The notes under the pieces were generated by a model, which saw nothing but the letters and a program-made list of their open reading frames with translations, was not told the origin of the DNA and searched no databases. The position numbers were made by a program, and so were the translations under genes. DNA of 64,000 bases from Streptococcus parasuis (GTDB lineage: Bacteria; Bacillota; Bacilli; Lactobacillales; Streptococcaceae): positions 1,860,001-1,924,000 of the forward strand of contig NZ_AP024276.1 in assembly GCF_021654455.1 (NCBI RefSeq). The letters are read 5' to 3'. Positions within the stretch are counted from its first letter, which is position 1. Every line of letters begins with the position of its first letter. Positions 60,647 through 64,000 of this stretch are shown one piece after another.

Positions 60647-61447
60647 ATGGGAGCTACCCAAGATACACTACTATATACAATTGAAAAAAGCATCAAGAAA
60701 AAAGCAGATTTGTTTGAACACAGCTTTTCTGCCTACGCTGTTCGATCGATGTTAGCCAGCCTCTATCTAGGTTTGGGGATTGTCATTTCTCTTTATACGG
60801 CAGATAAACTAAACCACGTTGCAGAAGGACTCGGGAAGTTTAGTTATGGGTTGATGTTTGGTTGGGGACTACTCATGATTTTATATATGAATGCTGAACT
60901 TGGAACATCCAACATGATGTATATGACCGTAGCCATTCATCGAAAAACGATTCCTACTAAAACAGCCCTCAAGATGTTGGCAACCTGTATCCTTTTCAAT
61001 TTCATCGGCGCTGTCCTTGTTTGTTACTTGGTCTCACTGACTCTACCTTATCAACACGTTGATGCTCATAGCTACCTATTTGAAGCGACAGTGACAAAAC
61101 TAGAAAAAACACCTCTTACCCAGTTTATTGAAGGAATCTTTGCTAATATTGTTGTGAATATCGGCGTATTTACCTTCTTACGCATCAAAGATGATGCCGG
61201 ACGTCTCATTTCCGTTATTTTCATCATCTTTATCTTTGCTTTCTTGGGATATGAGCACGTCATCGCAAACTTCTCTCTTTTCTCATTAGCCTTCTTCTCA
61301 AATGGTGGCCCAGTTGAAGGAATGAATCTATTAAGTGTATTAAGTAATTTCTTCTTTTCTGGACTAGGAAACTACGTGGGTGGCGGTCTCTTTATCGGAC
61401 TTCTTTATAGTTGGTTGAATAATCAATCCAAACTTTATGTAGACTAA
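60647..61447 (+). CDS. Formate/nitrite transporter (FNT) family channel
   Basis: 266 aa with six membrane segments. YMNAELGTSNMMYMT (near 85) and NIVVNIGVFTF (near 175) cover the two half-membrane regions of the FNT pore, and GYEHVIANFSLF (near 205) holds the pore histidine. Probable formate/proton channel, which fits the mixed-acid metabolism of adhE carriers. RBS GTGAGGAG. Terminator directly after the stop. Confidence 0.88.
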   Translation: MGATQDTLLYTIEKSIKKKADLFEHSFSAYAVRSMLASLYLGLGIVISLYTADKLNHVAEGLGKFSYGLMFGWGLLMILYMNAELGTSNMMYMTVAIHRKTIPTKTALKMLATCILFNFIGAVLVCYLVSLTLPYQHVDAHSYLFEATVTKLEKTPLTQFIEGIFANIVVNIGVFTFLRIKDDAGRLISVIFIIFIFAFLGYEHVIANFSLFSLAFFSNGGPVEGMNLLSVLSNFFFSGLGNYVGGGLFIGLLYSWLNNQSKLYVD

Positions 61448-61450
61448 AAT

Positions 61451-61484
61451 AACTACGGTTGGAATTCCTACCGTAGTTTTTTTA
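61451..61484. terminator. Terminator between the FNT gene and lrgB
   Basis: AACTACGGT / ACCGTAGTT with an inner 9-nt loop and a T-run of seven. It ends the FNT transcript; the T-run touches the lrgB stop codon. Confidence 0.85.
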
Positions 61485-62177
61485 TTGTAAGATAATCTGC
61501 GCAACTATAGGACTAATCACCACATACATGATGCCTGTAATCCCAATAGCTAGGCCAGCCATCGCCCCTTGCGTATGCCCATATTTTATCGCTGTACCCG
61601 TTCCAATGGCATGTCCTGTTCCTCCCAAAGCAAGACCAACAGCTACCGGATCTTCAATTTTTAGTAGCTTTAAAAAGACTGGACCAAGAACACTTGTCAG
61701 AATTCCAGTTGCAACAACGACTACAAGAGTAACAGTTGCTATTCCTTGCATTTTATCAGTAATACCAACAGCCATAGCAGTGGTGACAGATTTTGGAAAA
61801 AGAGAGATTGCTAGAAAAAAATCCATCCCAAACCATTTGGCAATCAGGGCAGTAAAGACAGTATTGACAATACAAGCAACAAAAATTCCCAATAAAATAC
61901 TTCGAATGTGATGTTTCATTAGATGGAAAGAACGATATAAAGGAATTCCCAGAGCTACCGTTGAAGGCACAATAAGCATATTTAGATAGGAACCTCCTGC
62001 ATAATATTCCTTATAGGAAATACCTGTCATTTTTAAAAAGACAATAATCAATCCTGTAGCTACCAACAGTGGGGTTGTGATTGGATGAGGAAATCTCCGA
62101 TAAATCAGCATTCCAATTAAATATGCTGCAATTGATAACATAATACCAAAAATAGGATTGGAAAAAAGTTCAGTCAT
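61482..62177 (-). CDS. lrgB: LrgB/CidB-family murein hydrolase export regulator
   Basis: 231 aa from ATG 62177, which has GGAGGGAA upstream; an upstream extension to 62210 lies inside lrgA. Many membrane segments, with PKSVTTAMAVGITDKMQG and LGGTGHAIGTGTA typical for LrgB. With LrgA it forms a membrane pair tied to autolysis, pyruvate uptake and stress. It overlaps the lrgA 3' end by 8 bp. Confidence 0.9.
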   Translation of the reverse strand: MTELFSNPIFGIMLSIAAYLIGMLIYRRFPHPITTPLLVATGLIIVFLKMTGISYKEYYAGGSYLNMLIVPSTVALGIPLYRSFHLMKHHIRSILLGIFVACIVNTVFTALIAKWFGMDFFLAISLFPKSVTTAMAVGITDKMQGIATVTLVVVVATGILTSVLGPVFLKLLKIEDPVAVGLALGGTGHAIGTGTAIKYGHTQGAMAGLAIGITGIMYVVISPIVAQIILQ

Positions 62178-62550
62178 GCATTCCCTCCGCATCAATGTAG
62201 TCACCTTCAAACTTCTGTTTCACAAATTGAACAACAAAACCAATGACTAAGATATTTAAAAAAATGGCGCCTAAGATGACGATGATAATAGGAAGTAAAT
62301 AATCTTTAATTGCATCAAATCTCTCCATAATCCCCACCGCTGCAGGCAAAAAAAGAATGGTCATGTTAGCCAGCAAAAAATTTCCAACCGTATTAATGTG
62401 GCGAAGACGAATTAATTTGAACTCTAGGGCTAAAAATAGGAGGATTAAGCCAATGATACTTCCCGGAATAGGAAGATGAAAAATAGTCGAAATAGCTTCC
62501 CCTAAAAATGAAAATACTAGAATAATCATAAACTGAACATATAATTTCAT
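62170..62550 (-). CDS. lrgA: LrgA/CidA-family holin-like protein
   Basis: 126 aa from ATG 62550 with GGAGGAGTGG just upstream; the longer frame to 62598 lacks such a site. Four membrane segments, with IPGSIIGLILLFLALEFKLIRL near residues 28-49. It is the holin-like partner of LrgB. A cre lies about 160 bp upstream. No LytST-type regulator is in the window. Confidence 0.88.
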   Translation of the reverse strand: MKLYVQFMIILVFSFLGEAISTIFHLPIPGSIIGLILLFLALEFKLIRLRHINTVGNFLLANMTILFLPAAVGIMERFDAIKDYLLPIIIVILGAIFLNILVIGFVVQFVKQKFEGDYIDAEGMHD

Positions 62551-62891
62551 TCCACTCCTCCATTCAACTCCTGTGGCCGTTTGTACTACACGAATCATGT
62601 CCCTTACATTAACAATTCCTTCATTTCAGATAACCCTCACAGTATGAAATCATAAAAATTGCTATTCCATACATTAAGTTTACTACTCTGAAATTATTTT
62701 TCAAGGCTATAAAACGTTTACACCCGAAATCCCTTGAAAATAGTTTGCAGATATTTTTTACATATAAATGCTTGACAAGATTGGTTTATGGGTGTATATT
62801 TTATATATAGTAGATTTTGATATATAAAGGCGAAAAGCATATATCGAAATAATACCCAAGATTACCAAAATAAGTGAAAGGAGTGACTGCC
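62551..62891. promoter_or_regulatory. lrgA / padR divergent regulatory region
   Basis: No gene is seen. A cre at 62709-62722 reads TGTAAACGTTTTAT on the minus strand (13 of 14 consensus positions), suited to CcpA control of lrgAB. For padR (plus strand) there is a strong promoter: TTGACA (62772-62777), 17-bp spacer, TATATT (62795-62800). Downstream of it TATATA repeats flank an 11-nt centre (TATATAG...GATATATA, about 62802-62826) and recur near 62840; these are likely PadR operators. Confidence 0.7.
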
Positions 62892-63218
62892 ATGCATTTT
62901 CCCGTTCCTGCTGTGTTGACAGAATTTCTCATCATGGCTATTTTGGAATCCGATGATTCTTATGGCTATGAAATCTGTCAGACCATTAAATTAATTGCCA
63001 ACATCAAGGAGTCCGCCCTCTATCCCATCCTAAAACGATTGGAGCAAAATGACTTTTTGACTACTTATTCCCAAGAATATCAGGGTCGTATGCGCAAGTA
63101 TTATAGCCTAACTCAGTTAGGTCACGAAGAATTGGTCCGACTCAAAGATGACTGGGATACCTATACCAACACGATAAACGGCATCATAGAAGGGAGCGTC
63201 CGCCATGACAAGAACTGA
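62892..63218 (+). CDS. PadR-family transcriptional repressor
   Basis: 108 aa from ATG 62892 with AAAGGAG upstream; the frame opens earlier at a GTG. The winged HTH covers most of the protein (AILESDDSYGYEICQTIKL, then SALYPILKRLEQNDFLTTY and GRMRKYYSLTQLG), a hallmark of PadR. It is followed by a DUF1700 gene with a 14-bp overlap, a common pair in which PadR senses envelope stress. It probably represses its own operon through the TATATA dyads. Confidence 0.88.
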   Translation: MHFPVPAVLTEFLIMAILESDDSYGYEICQTIKLIANIKESALYPILKRLEQNDFLTTYSQEYQGRMRKYYSLTQLGHEELVRLKDDWDTYTNTINGIIEGSVRHDKN

Positions 63219-63960
63219 ATACATGGAGCAGTTAGAAAAATATCTCAAAAAACTGCCCCACAAAGAATATTTTGAAGCCATCAGCTTCTTTAATGAGTAT
63301 TTTGACGAGGCTGGACCAGAGCGTGAAACAGAAATTATAGAAGAACTTGGTTCCCCAAAAGAAGCTGCCAGCGAACTCATTAACAACATGCTCAACAAGC
63401 AAATCCAGGAGGAGAAGGATCAACAAGAACCTGTTCAACTCAACTGGAAACTCTGGGTTGGTCTGGGAGCCTTAAGTATGACAGGTCTCTTCTCTTTCTT
63501 CCTACTCTTTATCATGGGAGAGTTTATCGGAGTCATTCCTCTGTTTGCGACTCTTATCCTCGGCGCCTTTTTCCTCGGTCGCTACTTCCGTAATTTTAGC
63601 CAAACAAAACGAACGCTCTGGTTGGCTATCCTAGCTGTCATTTCCCTGCCTATCGCCATTCCACTTTTGCTCATTCTCCTAGCTAGTCTATTGGGATTGG
63701 TGGCGCTCATCTTGGCCCTCATTGTCGGTGCCTTTATTTTGGGTGTCGGACTTCTCACCAGCGGTGGCTATCTGATTTGGGAAGCCTTTAGCCTTATGTC
63801 AGAAGGTTTCAATATCTTCCTCATGGGGTTTGGCTCAGGTTTATCTTTGATTGGCGGAGCTATTCTCATCTACATCTTGACTGGATTTTTTGCCTACTGG
63901 TCTTGGCGACTGGTCAAGGCTTGCTTCAAATGGATCTTGAAACGAGGTAAACGAGCATGA
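63205..63960 (+). CDS. DUF1700-family membrane protein
   Basis: 251 aa. The N-terminal part (about 1-75) is the DUF1700 head (YMEQLEKYLKKLPHKEYFEAISFFNEYFDEAGPERETEIIEELGSP). Four or five membrane segments follow (about 90-110, 112-130, 140-185, 190-245). It overlaps padR by 14 bp and the next gene by 4 bp (ATGA). The PadR-DUF1700-DUF4097 order is widespread in Firmicutes envelope-stress operons. Confidence 0.85.
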   Translation: MTRTEYMEQLEKYLKKLPHKEYFEAISFFNEYFDEAGPERETEIIEELGSPKEAASELINNMLNKQIQEEKDQQEPVQLNWKLWVGLGALSMTGLFSFFLLFIMGEFIGVIPLFATLILGAFFLGRYFRNFSQTKRTLWLAILAVISLPIAIPLLLILLASLLGLVALILALIVGAFILGVGLLTSGGYLIWEAFSLMSEGFNIFLMGFGSGLSLIGGAILIYILTGFFAYWSWRLVKACFKWILKRGKRA

Positions 63961-64000
63961 AAAAGAAACTTACCATCGCCATTATTATCGGCTTTGTCAG
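63957..64000 (+). CDS. Start of the next gene in the padR operon (probably DUF4097-like)
   Basis: ATG at 63957 overlaps the DUF1700 stop codon. Only MKKKLTIAIIIGFV is visible: a basic start and a hydrophobic segment. By operon context this should be a membrane-anchored DUF4097-type adhesin-like protein, but only 14 residues are seen. Confidence 0.45.
   Translation, partial: MKKKLTIAIIIGFV

Noticed and set aside
1..64000. CRISPR arrays, rRNA and tRNA genes
   Set aside because: No regularly spaced repeats, no rRNA segments and no tRNA cloverleaf or T-loop sequences were recognised by reading; a tRNA scan would confirm this.

Overview
The window looks like a low-GC Gram-positive chromosome of the genus Streptococcus, most likely Streptococcus suis or a close relative. 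This is inferred from streptococcal synteny blocks (rlmB-yacP-degV, ecsA/ecsB-ccrZ-trmB, tsaE-GNAT-LCP, fakA-yloU, hisS // rpmF-rpmG), Shine-Dalgarno-led starts, extended -10 promoters, and cre and Rex sites. No database search was run.

Positions 1 to about 22,260 are an integrative and conjugative element (ICE) of the Tn916/ICESt3 superfamily, seated at the 3' end of rpsI. Only its right end is in the window. From left to right it carries: a cation-efflux gene with a divergent MerR regulator; remnants of a PHP/TrlF-like gene; an SOS-like set (S24 self-cleaving repressor, Y-family polymerase, YolD-like protein, small protein); a metallo-beta-lactamase-fold protein; a cI-like repressor; a switch region with convergent promoters and paired operators; and a leader of about 500 nt that ends in a terminator-like hairpin. 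Then comes the transfer operon: two DUF961 proteins, an FtsK-type coupling protein, oriT, a Rep_trans relaxase, small proteins, TcpC, TcpE, a VirB4 ATPase, a VirB6-like protein and a GH73-CHAP hydrolase. Excisionase and tyrosine integrase follow. A Fic toxin/antitoxin cassette with its own promoter and terminator sits between virB4 and virB6. The relaxase reading frame seems to begin at ATA behind a perfect ribosome binding site.

Positions 22,262 to 30,745 are core chromosome: rpsI-rplM with an L13 leader, a decayed GNAT gene containing a 98-bp palindromic repeat, degV-yacP-rlmB, DUF1761, kup, an aromatic acid exporter-like protein and cadD. Positions 30,756 to 35,132 are a nested insertion. 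A group II intron lies directly behind the msmK terminator, its reverse transcriptase is frameshifted, and it is split by an IS66-family element with an 8-bp target duplication.

Positions 35,181 to 51,517 are again core: msmK, a PucR-type regulator, rpmB, trmB, ccrZ, ecsB/ecsA, hit, an LCP protein, GNAT, tsaE, fakA, a Gls24-like gene, adhE with two Rex operators and a cre, hisS, rpmF and rpmG. Positions 51,750 to 54,543 are an AT-rich accessory island: an OLD-like ATPase/TOPRIM protein, a small HTH regulator and a DUF4238-like protein. The rest is a four-domain CoA-disulfide reductase/rhodanese/TusA/DsrE fusion behind a CsoR/CstR-type operator, a Nudix hydrolase, a HerA-like ATPase, glpF, an FNT channel, lrgAB and a PadR-DUF1700 operon running off the right edge.
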